The notes beneath the pieces are model-generated. The model did not search any database. It had not been told where the DNA came from and worked only from the letters and a program-made list of their open reading frames with translations. Source: an uncultured Ruminococcus sp. (GTDB lineage: Bacteria > Bacillota > Clostridia > Oscillospirales > Ruminococcaceae). Taken from it: a DNA stretch of 8,603 nucleotides. The position numbers and the translations under genes were made by a program. The stretch is from contig CAMHMM010000071.1 in the NCBI GenBank assembly GCA_946186215.1, positions 1 through 8,603 of the forward strand, written 5' to 3'. The stretch's first letter is position 1. Each line of letters starts with the position of its first letter. This document shows, in pieces, positions 1-7,260 of the stretch.

Positions 1-3000
1 AAATATCCTCTGATCCTTTTCGCCGGGAACATTCTTGCAGATATCCGTGCCGATACGCTCGCTGTGTCCCATCTTGCCCAGAACTCTTCCGTCGGGGGAA
101 GTGATGCCTTCGATAGCCTCAAAGGATGCATTGGGGTTGAATCTGATATCCATTGTGGGAGTACCCGAAAGGTCAACATACTGTGTTGCGATCTGACCGT
201 TTGCGGCAAGGCGGGCGATCTCATCTGCCGATGCGACGAATCTGCCTTCACCGTGGGAAATTGCGACAGTGTGGATATCACCTGTCTCAACGCCTGCAAG
301 CCAGGGAGACTTGTTGGAGGCGATCCTCGTGCGAACCATCATGGACTGATGTCTGCCGATGGTGTTGAATGTGAGCGTGGGGGATGTGTCTGTCTGATCA
401 ACGATCTTTCCGTAGGGCACAAGACCGAGCTTTATCAGTGCCTGGAAGCCGTTGCAGATGCCCAGCATAAGGCCGTCTCTGTTGTCGAGAAGATCGGTCA
501 CTGCATCCTTTATCGAAGCATTGCGGAAGAAGGATGTTATGAACTTGCCGGAGCCGTCGGGCTCGTCACCGCCGGAGAAGCCGCCGGGGAGCATGATTAT
601 CTGAGAATTGCGGATCGCATTCTCAAAGTATTCCACGCTGTCCTGAAGCATTGCGGAGGAGAGGTTCTTTATAACTACCGTCTCAACATTCGCGCCTGCA
701 CGCTCAAATACTCTTGCGGAATCATACTCACAGTTGGTGCCGGGGAATACGGGGATAAGTACCTTGGGCTTTGCAAAGCTTGAAGCATGAGGTGTGCCGT
801 TTGATGTGAACGAATATTTTTCAGGGTTGCTTTCTGTATCCCTTGTCTTTACAGGGAATACCTTGTAGGTCATGCAGTCGATCTCATAGTTTTCGGTGGT
901 ACGGCCGATAACCTTTTCGGTTGTAACGGCATCCTCGGCGATCTCCATGAGGAATGAACCGTACTTTGAGTAGAACAGATCATCAGCGGAGAACTTATTG
1001 AGGAACTTAAAGCCGATGTGATTGCCCATCGCCATCTTGCAGACTGCCTCGGCAATGCCGCCAAAGCCCGTTGTCCAGCAGGAGAGAACCTTTCCTGTGG
1101 CGATGAGTGCTTCAGCCCTTTCAAATACATCCCTTACGGAATCCCACTGGGGGAGCTGATTTTCGTCATATTCGGGAGCAAGATAAACAACTCTGTTGCC
1201 GGCGCTCTTGAACTCGGTGGAAACTACCTTGTCGCTGTCGGTAAGTGATACCGCAAAGGAAACAAGGGTAGCGGGAACATCTATATTTTCAAAGGAACCG
1301 GACATTGAGTCCTTGCCGCCTATAGAAGCGCACGAAAGCTCTGTCTGTGCCTTATATGCACCGAGAAGTGCGGAGAAAGGTCTGCCCCAGCGTGTGGGAT
1401 TGTCGTTTGTTCTCTCAAAGTATTCCTGGAAGGTGAGCCAGCATTTCTTGTAGCTGCCGCCTGCAGCGATTACCTTTGCAACGGATTCGATAACTGCAGC
1501 CTCTGCACCGTGATAGGGGCTCTTGTCACTCAGATAAGGATTATAGCCCCAGCCCATGAGGGATGCAGTCTTGGTCTGGCCGTTCAGAACGGGTATCTTG
1601 CAGGCCATAGCCTGATTGGGTGTGAGCTGATATGCACCTCCGTAGGGCATGAGCACTGTTCCTGCGCCGATGGTGGAGTCAAAGCGCTCCACAAGTCCCT
1701 TCTGCGAGCAGCAGTTCAGGTTTGCCATGACGGAAATGAAGCTGTCCGCATTGTCTGTGTAGTTCTTGGGCTGTGTCACCACGGGGATACGGACATTTAC
1801 TGTGGTGTGCTTTGAAGCACCGTTTGAATTGAGGAACTCTCTTGAAAGATCGACGATCACCTTGTCGTTCCATACCATTCTGAGCCTGGGCTCTGCTACA
1901 ACATCAGCGACCTTTGTGGCTTCAAGGTTTTCCTTGTGGGCAGCGGCGATGAATTTCTCTTCATCAGTCTTGCGGACTACAACGGCCATTCTTTCCTGTG
2001 ATTCACTGATGGCAAGCTCTGTGCCGTCAAGTCCTTCATACTTCTTTGGAACGGCATTAAGGTCTATAACAAGACCGTCTGTCAGCTCTCCGATAGCAAC
2101 CGAAACGCCGCCTGCGCCAAAGTCGTTGCAGCGCTTGATCATATTGGTAACGGACTTATCCCTGAAAAGGCGCTGGAGCTTTCTTTCCTCGGGAGGATTA
2201 CCCTTCTGTACCTCTGCGCCGCAGGATTCAAGTGAGCCCTCTGTGTGAGCCTTTGATGAACCTGTTGCGCCGCCGCAGCCGTCACGGCCTGTTCTGCCGC
2301 CCAGGAGGATTACAACATCTCCGGGTGCAGGAGTTTCCCTTATTACATTTTCCATCGGAGCAGCACCGATAACAGCGCCGATCTCCATTCTCTTTGCCAC
2401 ATAGCCGGGGTGATATACCTCGGAAACATGGCCTGTTGCAAGGCCTATCTGGTTTCCGTAGGAGCTGTAGCCGTTAGCTGCACCGACAGTGATCTTTCTC
2501 TGCGGGAGTTTTCCGTGCATGGTATCCTCAACGGGAACGAGAGGATTGGATGCACCGGTTACTCTCATTGCCTGGTAAACATAGGATCTTCCCGAAAGGG
2601 GATCGCGGATAGCACCGCCAAGACAGGTAGCCGCGCCGCCGAAGGGCTCGATCTCGGTGGGATGGTTGTGAGTTTCGTTTTTGAACATCAGCAGCCAGTC
2701 CTGAAGGTCACCGTCAACATCCACCTTGATGCGTACAGAGCAGGCGTTGATCTCCTCGGATTCATCAAGATCGGGGAGCTTGCCCTCTGCCTTGAGCTGG
2801 CGTGCGCCGATGGTTGCGATATCCATGAGGGTGATGGGCTTGTTTTCTCTGCCCAGCTCTTTCCTTGCGTTTATATAGTCGTTGTATGTGTCCTCGATGT
2901 AGTCAGCGTCGATCTTGACATCATCTATTTCCGTAAGGAATGTGGTGTGACGGCAGTGATCTGACCAGTAGGTATCTATCATTCTGATCTCGGTGATGGT

Positions 3001-3630
3001 GGGATCGCGCTTTTCTGTATCCCTGAAATAGCTCTGACAGAATTTAAGATCGTCGGAATCCATTGCAAGACCGTATTTCTTTACAAAATCGGCGATGTCA
3101 TTATCGGAAAGGGAGATAAAGCCTTCCAGAGTTTCAACCGAGGAGGGTATCTCATAGGAGGTCTCCAGAGTGTGGTAGCTTGCAAGAGATGCCTCTCTGC
3201 TTTCCACGGGGTTGATTATGTATTTTTTCAGGCGGTCGATCTCCTCAGCGGTGAGAAGGCCGGATACTATGTAAAGTCTTGCATTCTTTACCGTGGGGCG
3301 CTCGCCTCCGGTAAGTATCTGTATACACTGCTCGCAGGAATCCGCACGCTGGTCGAACTGACCGGGGAGGTACTCCACTGCAAATACGGTCTCATTGTCT
3401 GCGAGCTTGGGCATTTCATCATATACGATGTCAACTGCAGGCTCAGAGAAAACATTTTTCACGGACAGCTCGAAATTTTCCTTTGTGATGTTTTCCGCAT
3501 CGTAGCGGTTGATCACTCTTAGACCTTCAAGCTGTGTCAGCTTAAGAGCCGTTTTTACATCCGCTGCAAGATTTGCCGCAGCTGCCGCATATTCCGGCTT
3601 CTTTTCCACATAGACACGATATACTGCCAT
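1..3630 (-). CDS. purL: Phosphoribosylformylglycinamidine synthase, single-chain (3' end cut by window edge)
   Basis: This cytosolic enzyme catalyses the fourth step of de novo purine synthesis: FGAR + glutamine + ATP gives FGAM + glutamate + ADP + Pi. I translated the minus strand from ATG 3630-3628 and read 1,210 codons to the left edge without a stop; similar proteins end about 10-15 residues later. The N-terminal PurS-like domain is followed by a linker with W222-S-D-H-C-R-H228. The first AIRS half has ETHNHP at 319-324, which lies in the ATP/FGAR site. A GGRTGRDG loop lies near 445-451 and GGKDSM at 771-776 in the second AIRS half. The C-terminal class I glutaminase domain starts near 952 and has nucleophile Cys1059 in GICNG and the His1126/Glu1128 pair in SHGEGR, so the catalytic triad is intact. 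The fused architecture matches the clostridial single-chain form, not the split Bacillus one. GGAG at 3644-3641 lies 10 nt before the start. It is the last gene of the visible run, 43 nt after mtaB. Confidence 0.97.
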   Translation of the reverse strand, partial: MAVYRVYVEKKPEYAAAAANLAADVKTALKLTQLEGLRVINRYDAENITKENFELSVKNVFSEPAVDIVYDEMPKLADNETVFAVEYLPGQFDQRADSCEQCIQILTGGERPTVKNARLYIVSGLLTAEEIDRLKKYIINPVESREASLASYHTLETSYEIPSSVETLEGFISLSDNDIADFVKKYGLAMDSDDLKFCQSYFRDTEKRDPTITEIRMIDTYWSDHCRHTTFLTEIDDVKIDADYIEDTYNDYINARKELGRENKPITLMDIATIGARQLKAEGKLPDLDESEEINACSVRIKVDVDGDLQDWLLMFKNETHNHPTEIEPFGGAATCLGGAIRDPLSGRSYVYQAMRVTGASNPLVPVEDTMHGKLPQRKITVGAANGYSSYGNQIGLATGHVSEVYHPGYVAKRMEIGAVIGAAPMENVIRETPAPGDVVILLGGRTGRDGCGGATGSSKAHTEGSLESCGAEVQKGNPPEERKLQRLFRDKSVTNMIKRCNDFGAGGVSVAIGELTDGLVIDLNAVPKKYEGLDGTELAISESQERMAVVVRKTDEEKFIAAAHKENLEATKVADVVAEPRLRMVWNDKVIVDLSREFLNSNGASKHTTVNVRIPVVTQPKNYTDNADSFISVMANLNCCSQKGLVERFDSTIGAGTVLMPYGGAYQLTPNQAMACKIPVLNGQTKTASLMGWGYNPYLSDKSPYHGAEAAVIESVAKVIAAGGSYKKCWLTFQEYFERTNDNPTRWGRPFSALLGAYKAQTELSCASIGGKDSMSGSFENIDVPATLVSFAVSLTDSDKVVSTEFKSAGNRVVYLAPEYDENQLPQWDSVRDVFERAEALIATGKVLSCWTTGFGGIAEAVCKMAMGNHIGFKFLNKFSADDLFYSKYGSFLMEIAEDAVTTEKVIGRTTENYEIDCMTYKVFPVKTRDTESNPEKYSFTSNGTPHASSFAKPKVLIPVFPGTNCEYDSARVFERAGANVETVVIKNLSSAMLQDSVEYFENAIRNSQIIMLPGGFSGGDEPDGSGKFITSFFRNASIKDAVTDLLDNRDGLMLGICNGFQALIKLGLVPYGKIVDQTDTSPTLTFNTIGRHQSMMVRTRIASNKSPWLAGVETGDIHTVAISHGEGRFVASADEIARLAANGQIATQYVDLSGTPTMDIRFNPNASFEAIEGITSPDGRVLGKMGHSERIGTDICKNVPGEKDQRIF

Positions 3631-3640
3631 TTCTTTCACG

Positions 3641-3644
3641 CTCC
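3641..3644 (-). promoter_or_regulatory. Ribosome binding site of purL
   Basis: GGAG on the minus strand sits 10 nt before the purL ATG. The spacing is slightly long. The encoded N-terminus MAVYRVYVEKK agrees with the usual start of this PurL family, so the start choice is secure even though the site is modest. Confidence 0.6.
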
Positions 3645-3658
3645 GTTAAATTTTTTAT

Positions 3659-3673
3659 GTCGGCATGACCGAC
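3659..3673 (-). other. Small hairpin in the mtaB-purL gap
   Basis: Directly after the mtaB stop, the minus strand can form a 5 bp stem, GTCGG with CCGAC, around a 5 nt loop. It is followed by an A-rich stretch (3658-3647), not a T run, so it does not look like an intrinsic terminator for leftward transcription. On the plus strand the T run lies before the stem, so it is not a terminator there either. It could shape the purL leader or protect an mRNA end, but a 5 bp stem can also occur by chance. The whole gap (3631-3673) is too short for a purine riboswitch. Confidence 0.35.
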
Positions 3674-4966
3674 TCATACTAACTTTCTGAGTGTACCGGT
3701 CAATCCGGCACTGTCGGCTGAAACTATATCTACATCAAGCAATTCTCCTCTGAGTGAATGATCATATTTTTCTTCAAGGCGCACGGTCAGGTAATTCTTT
3801 GTGTGTCCGTTGTGTATGCCGTTGTGTTCACGCTCAAACAATACCTGCATAGTGCGGCCGATGAATCTGTTGTTGAATCCGCGGGAGAGTTCATTTCCGA
3901 GCTCTGTCATCTCGCGTGCTCTCCGGTGTCTGACGGAAGGAGCGACCTGCTCCATTGCAGCGGCAGGAGTGCCGTTTCTTTCCGAGTATGGGAATACATG
4001 GATACGGGCAAAGCCGATCTTTTTTGCAAACTCCATTGATCTTATGTGGTCATCCTCGGTTTCACCGGGGAAACCCGTCATAATATCGGTGGTTATCGCG
4101 GCATCGGGAAAATTATCCCGTATTTGTCTTACTATTTCCGAATATTTATCTGTATCATAATGGCGCTTCATTGCCCGAAGCACATTGTCCGCTCCGCTTT
4201 GCAGCGACAGATGGAATGACGGGCAGAATTTCGGGTTTGCCGAAAGCCTTTCTATCATGCCGCCCTGCATTTTTTCGGGCTCGATCGAGCTTATCCTCAC
4301 GCGCTCGATATTCTGCGGTTCTGATGCAATATCCACCGCATCTGCAAGGTCAAGCCCGTATTCTCTGCCGTAGAACATTATATTTATTCCCACAAGCACG
4401 ATCTCACGAAAGCTGTGCTCTGCAAGTGTGGCTATCTCTTTTTTCAGGATATCGGGCGGTTTGGAACGCATATGTCCTCTTGCATGAGGGATTATGCAGT
4501 AGGAGCAGTTCATTTCGCATCCGTCCTGAATCTTTACGAATGCGCGTGTGTGCCCCTCGGAGTAAGCGGCTGTCTCGCTGCCGAAATGCTCGCCCTTTTC
4601 ATGGGGCGTGATGCGCCGCAGAGCTTCCCGATCTTCGATATGTTTTCTTACAAGTGCGGGCAGTCCGCTCCGTCCGGATGTTCCTGTGATGATATCCGCG
4701 ATATTTTCAGGGTTATCATCATGTGCCTGCGGGTAGCAGCCTGTGAGCACTATCACGGAACCGGGGTGCTCCCTTCGCAGTGAACGCATACATTTGAAAA
4801 GCTTCGCATCGGCTCTTGATGTGACTGTGCATGAATTGATGATATAAATATCCGCTTCATTTCCGGCTTCCGTGAAGCCGTCAGCGAGAAATGCCTCTCT
4901 CATGCACTGCGTCTCATATGTGTTGACCTTGCAGCCGAATGTAATAAACCTTATCGTACTCATCAT
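3674..4966 (-). CDS. mtaB: tRNA t6A37 methylthiotransferase, MtaB-like radical SAM enzyme
   Basis: The protein has 430 residues, the usual length for the family. It should convert N6-threonylcarbamoyladenosine at position 37 of ANN-decoding tRNAs to the 2-methylthio form (ms2t6A) in the cytosol, using two [4Fe-4S] clusters and SAM. The N-terminal MTTase domain (about 4-105) carries the three cluster cysteines: C12 in FGCKVN, C46 in NSCTVT and C77 in TGCYPQ. The radical SAM core (about 140-345) has C150-x3-C154-x2-C157. A C-terminal TRAM RNA-binding domain spans about 368-430 and includes GHTKNYLTV. The GCKVN motif, the NSCTVT spacing and the TRAM sequence favour MtaB over MiaB or RimO. Its ATG overlaps the kinase stop as ATGA, and a second ATG follows immediately (4963-4961), so the true start may be either. 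I see no clear Shine-Dalgarno sequence, which suggests translational coupling to the kinase gene. The stop is TGA. Confidence 0.93.
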   Translation of the reverse strand: MMSTIRFITFGCKVNTYETQCMREAFLADGFTEAGNEADIYIINSCTVTSRADAKLFKCMRSLRREHPGSVIVLTGCYPQAHDDNPENIADIITGTSGRSGLPALVRKHIEDREALRRITPHEKGEHFGSETAAYSEGHTRAFVKIQDGCEMNCSYCIIPHARGHMRSKPPDILKKEIATLAEHSFREIVLVGINIMFYGREYGLDLADAVDIASEPQNIERVRISSIEPEKMQGGMIERLSANPKFCPSFHLSLQSGADNVLRAMKRHYDTDKYSEIVRQIRDNFPDAAITTDIMTGFPGETEDDHIRSMEFAKKIGFARIHVFPYSERNGTPAAAMEQVAPSVRHRRAREMTELGNELSRGFNNRFIGRTMQVLFEREHNGIHNGHTKNYLTVRLEEKYDHSLRGELLDVDIVSADSAGLTGTLRKLV

Positions 4967-6375
4967 TTGTTCACTGCGGGAATGGAGATTAGCACCTTCG
5001 TGCCCTCTCCGAACACGCTCTTAATGTCGATCGAGCCGCCGTGCATCTGCATTATCTCATCAGCGACCGCAAGGCCTATGCCCGAACCGCGCTTGATATG
5101 GTTGGCTCTGAAAAATTTGGTCTTGACCTTTTCAAGGTCTTCCTCTCTTATGCCGCAGCCGTTGTCGGCCACCTCTATTTCGATTATATCATCGGGAGTA
5201 ACAGCGGCATTGACCGTAACAAGGCCGCCCCTGTCCGAATATTTTATCGCATTGTCGATAACATTTATAAATACCTGACGAAGCCTGTTCCTGTCGGCAT
5301 TGTCTATGATAGGCAGATCCTCAGGCTCGCTGTAGACCAGCTCGATGCCCTCTTTTTTTGCCTTTTCGGTATATATGAGGACTGCATCACCCAGCTCTGC
5401 CAGGATATCCACCTTTCCTCTTTCAAGAGTGAACTTGCCGTTCTGCATTCTTGAAAAGTCCAGCAGATCCTCCACCATCTGGGAAAGTCGTTCTGTTTCG
5501 GAATTTATAACGCGCATACCTTTGGCAGTCATTTCCGTGTCGTCCGGCATGGCCTCGATCGTTTCCGCCCAGCCCTTTATGGCTGTAAGGGGAGTTCTGA
5601 GCTCATGGGAAACGCTGGAGATGAACTCGTTTTTCATCGCCTCGGACTGTGCAAGGTTATCTGCCATTTTGTTGATGATCATGCAAAGCTCGCCGATCTC
5701 GTCATTTGTCTCAATGGGGATTCTTGCGGAAAAGTCACCCTTTGCATAACGCCTTGCGGTGTTGCCTACCTTGTTTACGGGGAGTACGATGGATTTGACA
5801 AAATACATTCCCGAAAACAGCATGAATATAACGATAGCCACGCCGATAAGGCTGATTATCACGATATATGAGCGGATATGTCTGTCTACCTTTGTCATGG
5901 AGCTGACAAGGCGTATAACGCTGAAATCCCCGGTAGTGTCGGGAGTTACCACGCTGACGGCTACTATCTTCTCGCCGTCGGGGAGCCGCCCTCTGAAAAA
6001 GCCTGTGGAGCCCGAGGCTACCGCATCGGTGTAATCCTGCGCGAGTATCTCTCTTGTGGGAGCAAAGCCGGAGGAGGTCATGGTCACAGTCCCGGTCGCA
6101 CTTACTGCCATGAGCTCTGTGCGTTCCTTGTCATCCCAGTCCTCTATGAGCAATCTCACACGGGAGGCGAAGGTGGCGGGATTATCCGTATAATACTGGC
6201 TTAGAAGTCCTGAAACGGTATTGAGCTTCGCTGTGACATACTGCCCTGCGGAATTAGTGTAGTAAAAGCTTATAAGCACGGATATGGTAAGGACTACTAT
6301 CAGCAGCACTGCAGCACTTACGCCGAGATTATTGCGAAGCCAGCGCCCCGTAATGGTTGCCTTGGATCGTCTTAT
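4963..6375 (-). CDS. Membrane sensor histidine kinase (HAMP-HisKA-HATPase), probable ATA start
   Basis: With an ATA start the kinase has 470 residues. It has a short basic cytoplasmic N-terminus, TM1 at about 17-39, an extracytoplasmic region of about 130 residues, TM2 at about 170-192 and a HAMP linker at about 191-243. The HisKA domain has phosphoacceptor His257 in SVSHELRTPLT. The HATPase domain has the N box with Asn375 (NVIDNAIKYS), the G1 box DNGCGI at 404-409 and the G2 box GSGIGL at 430-435. All key residues are present, so it should autophosphorylate and pass phosphate to the regulator encoded just upstream. The signal is unknown, as I recognise no ligand motif in the outer region. 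The first standard start is GTG 6309-6307, which lies inside TM1 and has no ribosome site. The frame stays open upstream to a TAG at 6396-6394 and encodes typical kinase N-terminal sequence (ITGRWLRNNLG). The ATA at 6375-6373 follows a strong Shine-Dalgarno site. The gene ends in a 4 nt overlap with mtaB. Confidence 0.92.
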   Translation of the reverse strand: MRRSKATITGRWLRNNLGVSAAVLLIVVLTISVLISFYYTNSAGQYVTAKLNTVSGLLSQYYTDNPATFASRVRLLIEDWDDKERTELMAVSATGTVTMTSSGFAPTREILAQDYTDAVASGSTGFFRGRLPDGEKIVAVSVVTPDTTGDFSVIRLVSSMTKVDRHIRSYIVIISLIGVAIVIFMLFSGMYFVKSIVLPVNKVGNTARRYAKGDFSARIPIETNDEIGELCMIINKMADNLAQSEAMKNEFISSVSHELRTPLTAIKGWAETIEAMPDDTEMTAKGMRVINSETERLSQMVEDLLDFSRMQNGKFTLERGKVDILAELGDAVLIYTEKAKKEGIELVYSEPEDLPIIDNADRNRLRQVFINVIDNAIKYSDRGGLVTVNAAVTPDDIIEIEVADNGCGIREEDLEKVKTKFFRANHIKRGSGIGLAVADEIMQMHGGSIDIKSVFGEGTKVLISIPAVNK

Positions 6376-6376
6376 A

Positions 6377-6386
6377 GGATCACCCC
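6377..6386 (-). promoter_or_regulatory. Extended Shine-Dalgarno site that decides the kinase start
   Basis: The minus strand reads GGGGTGATCC here. This differs at one position from GGAGGTGATCC, the full complement of the 16S rRNA 3' end. The core ends 7 nt before the ATA at 6375-6373, which is ideal spacing. The site argues strongly that translation begins at that ATA, or at an ATG that was once there, and not at the GTG 66 nt further downstream. Confidence 0.75.
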
Positions 6387-6477
6387 GTATCCGCTAATGA
6401 GTTTTTAAGATCTTGCCGCTGCCTGAGAAAGTACTGAACAGATCAAATAAACTGCTTTATTAGTAGCGCTTTTCAAG

Positions 6478-6508
6478 GTTATTCAGCATTTCCCCGGTAT
6501 ATTGTCAA
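6478..6508 (-). promoter_or_regulatory. Possible sigma-70-type promoter for the kinase
   Basis: A consensus -35 box TTGACA lies at 6508-6503, just after the response regulator stop. The best -10 candidate is AATAAC at 6483-6478, with 4 of 6 consensus matches but a 19 nt spacer, which is longer than ideal. With a 17 nt spacer the -10 match is poor. It is therefore only a weak candidate, supported mainly by the perfect -35 and its place in a long gap. Confidence 0.25.
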
Positions 6509-6520
6509 GTATTGCAGTGA

Positions 6521-7237
6521 TCAGCTGTCATCCTCGGAGGATCCGTCCGACCACTTGTAGCCAAATCCCCATATTGTTGAGATATATCTGGGGTGAGATG
6601 GCTCTTCTTCTATCTTCATTCGTATCCTTCGGATATTTACATCCACGATCTTGTCATCGCCGGGGTAGTTGTCGCCCCAGATATGGTAGAGGATACTGCG
6701 TCTGTCAAGAGCCGTATTCTGATTGAGGATGAAATATTCCAGTATCTGGTACTCCACCTGTGTAAGGTCTATCTGTTCGCCGTTTTTGGCAACAGTCCTG
6801 CTTTTGAGATTCAGCATGAAAGGTCCCGAGGTGACTGTTGTAGCTTTTTCTTCCTTTACGAAGGTCATGCTCACACGACGGTATACAGCATCTATCCTTG
6901 CAGTGAGCTCCGAGGGAGAGAAGGGCTTTGTGATATAGTCATCAGCGCCCAGCATCAGGCCGCTGACCTTGTCCATCTCCTGCGTTTTTGCGGAAAGCAT
7001 GATGATACCCAGAGTAGCGCTCCTGTTGCGCAGCTCCTTGCAAACCTGAAAGCCGTCGATGCCCGGCATCATGATATCGAGCAGTGCGATATCGAAATTG
7101 CCGTTTTCCTGATCGAATATCCGCAGAGCCATTTCGCCGTTGTTGACATCAACAACATCGTAGCCTGCTCTTTTGAGGTTAATCACCACAAAATCTCTGA
7201 TAACATCCTCGTCCTCACAAACAAGTATTCTTTTCAT
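6521..7237 (-). CDS. OmpR/PhoB-family response regulator
   Basis: This is a 238-residue cytoplasmic transcription regulator of the usual length for the family. The receiver domain (about 1-120) has the acidic pocket Glu8/Asp9, phosphoacceptor Asp54 in LLDIMMPGIDG, Ser82 in MLSAK and Lys104 in ITKPF, so all switch residues are present. The C-terminal winged helix (about 133-230) has the DLTQVEYQIL segment, the recognition region VDVNIRRIRMKIE and the terminal WGFGYKW wing. The start is ATG 7237-7235, because MKRILVCEDED is where the receiver fold begins. A TTG at 7264-7262 would add nine residues overlapping the pullulanase stop and is unlikely. Ribosome-site candidates are AAGGA (7254-7250) or the closer GGTG (7248-7245). 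The histidine kinase encoded next is its obvious partner. The promoters it controls cannot be told from this window, although the pullulanase gene 23 nt upstream is a candidate by position. Confidence 0.95.
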   Translation of the reverse strand: MKRILVCEDEDVIRDFVVINLKRAGYDVVDVNNGEMALRIFDQENGNFDIALLDIMMPGIDGFQVCKELRNRSATLGIIMLSAKTQEMDKVSGLMLGADDYITKPFSPSELTARIDAVYRRVSMTFVKEEKATTVTSGPFMLNLKSRTVAKNGEQIDLTQVEYQILEYFILNQNTALDRRSILYHIWGDNYPGDDKIVDVNIRRIRMKIEEEPSHPRYISTIWGFGYKWSDGSSEDDS

Positions 7238-7260
7238 TTTTACACACCGTCCTTCTTCGG

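Larger units (their letters stand above)
6376..6520 (-). other. 145 nt leader between response regulator and kinase genes
   Basis: This is the longest non-coding stretch in the window. On the minus strand it contains a perfect TTGACA at 6508-6503 and an A+T-rich 6 bp inverted repeat, AATAAA/TTTATT (6446-6461, 4 nt loop). It also has the 8 bp palindrome AAGATCTT (6407-6414) and, at its end, the kinase Shine-Dalgarno site. I see no T-tract terminator and no RNA gene. Two-component pairs usually have shorter gaps, so the kinase may have some expression of its own. Confidence 0.5.

Noticed and set aside
64..783. A 239-codon open frame on the plus strand, rich in cysteine and glycine.
   Set aside because: It lies opposite the glutaminase domain of purL in the codon-complementary frame, where long open stretches arise from codon bias. 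It has no recognisable motif or ribosome site.
2410..3522. Further plus-strand open frames (2410-2964 and 3172-3522).
   Set aside because: They are opposite conserved purL sequence, including the ETHNHP and WSDHCRH motifs, and do not resemble any protein family. They are shadows of purL.
3659..3673. The small stem after mtaB as an intrinsic terminator.
   Set aside because: The stem is only 5 bp and is followed by A residues, not T residues, on the transcribed strand. purL starts 29 nt further on.
6307..6309. GTG as the start of the histidine kinase.
   Set aside because: It falls inside TM1, has no Shine-Dalgarno sequence before it, and ignores 22 well-formed upstream codons behind a strong ribosome site.
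6446..6461. The AATAAA/TTTATT inverted repeat as a terminator after the response regulator.
   Set aside because: The stem is all A+T and only 6 bp long, and no T tract follows it, so it would be too weak to stop transcription.
6460..6489. A nine-codon frame (MLNNLEKRY, then tandem TAA codons) in the regulator-kinase gap on the minus strand.
   Set aside because: The GGGG before its ATG is only 2 nt away, too close for normal initiation. The peptide has no recognisable leader-peptide feature such as a run of one amino acid.
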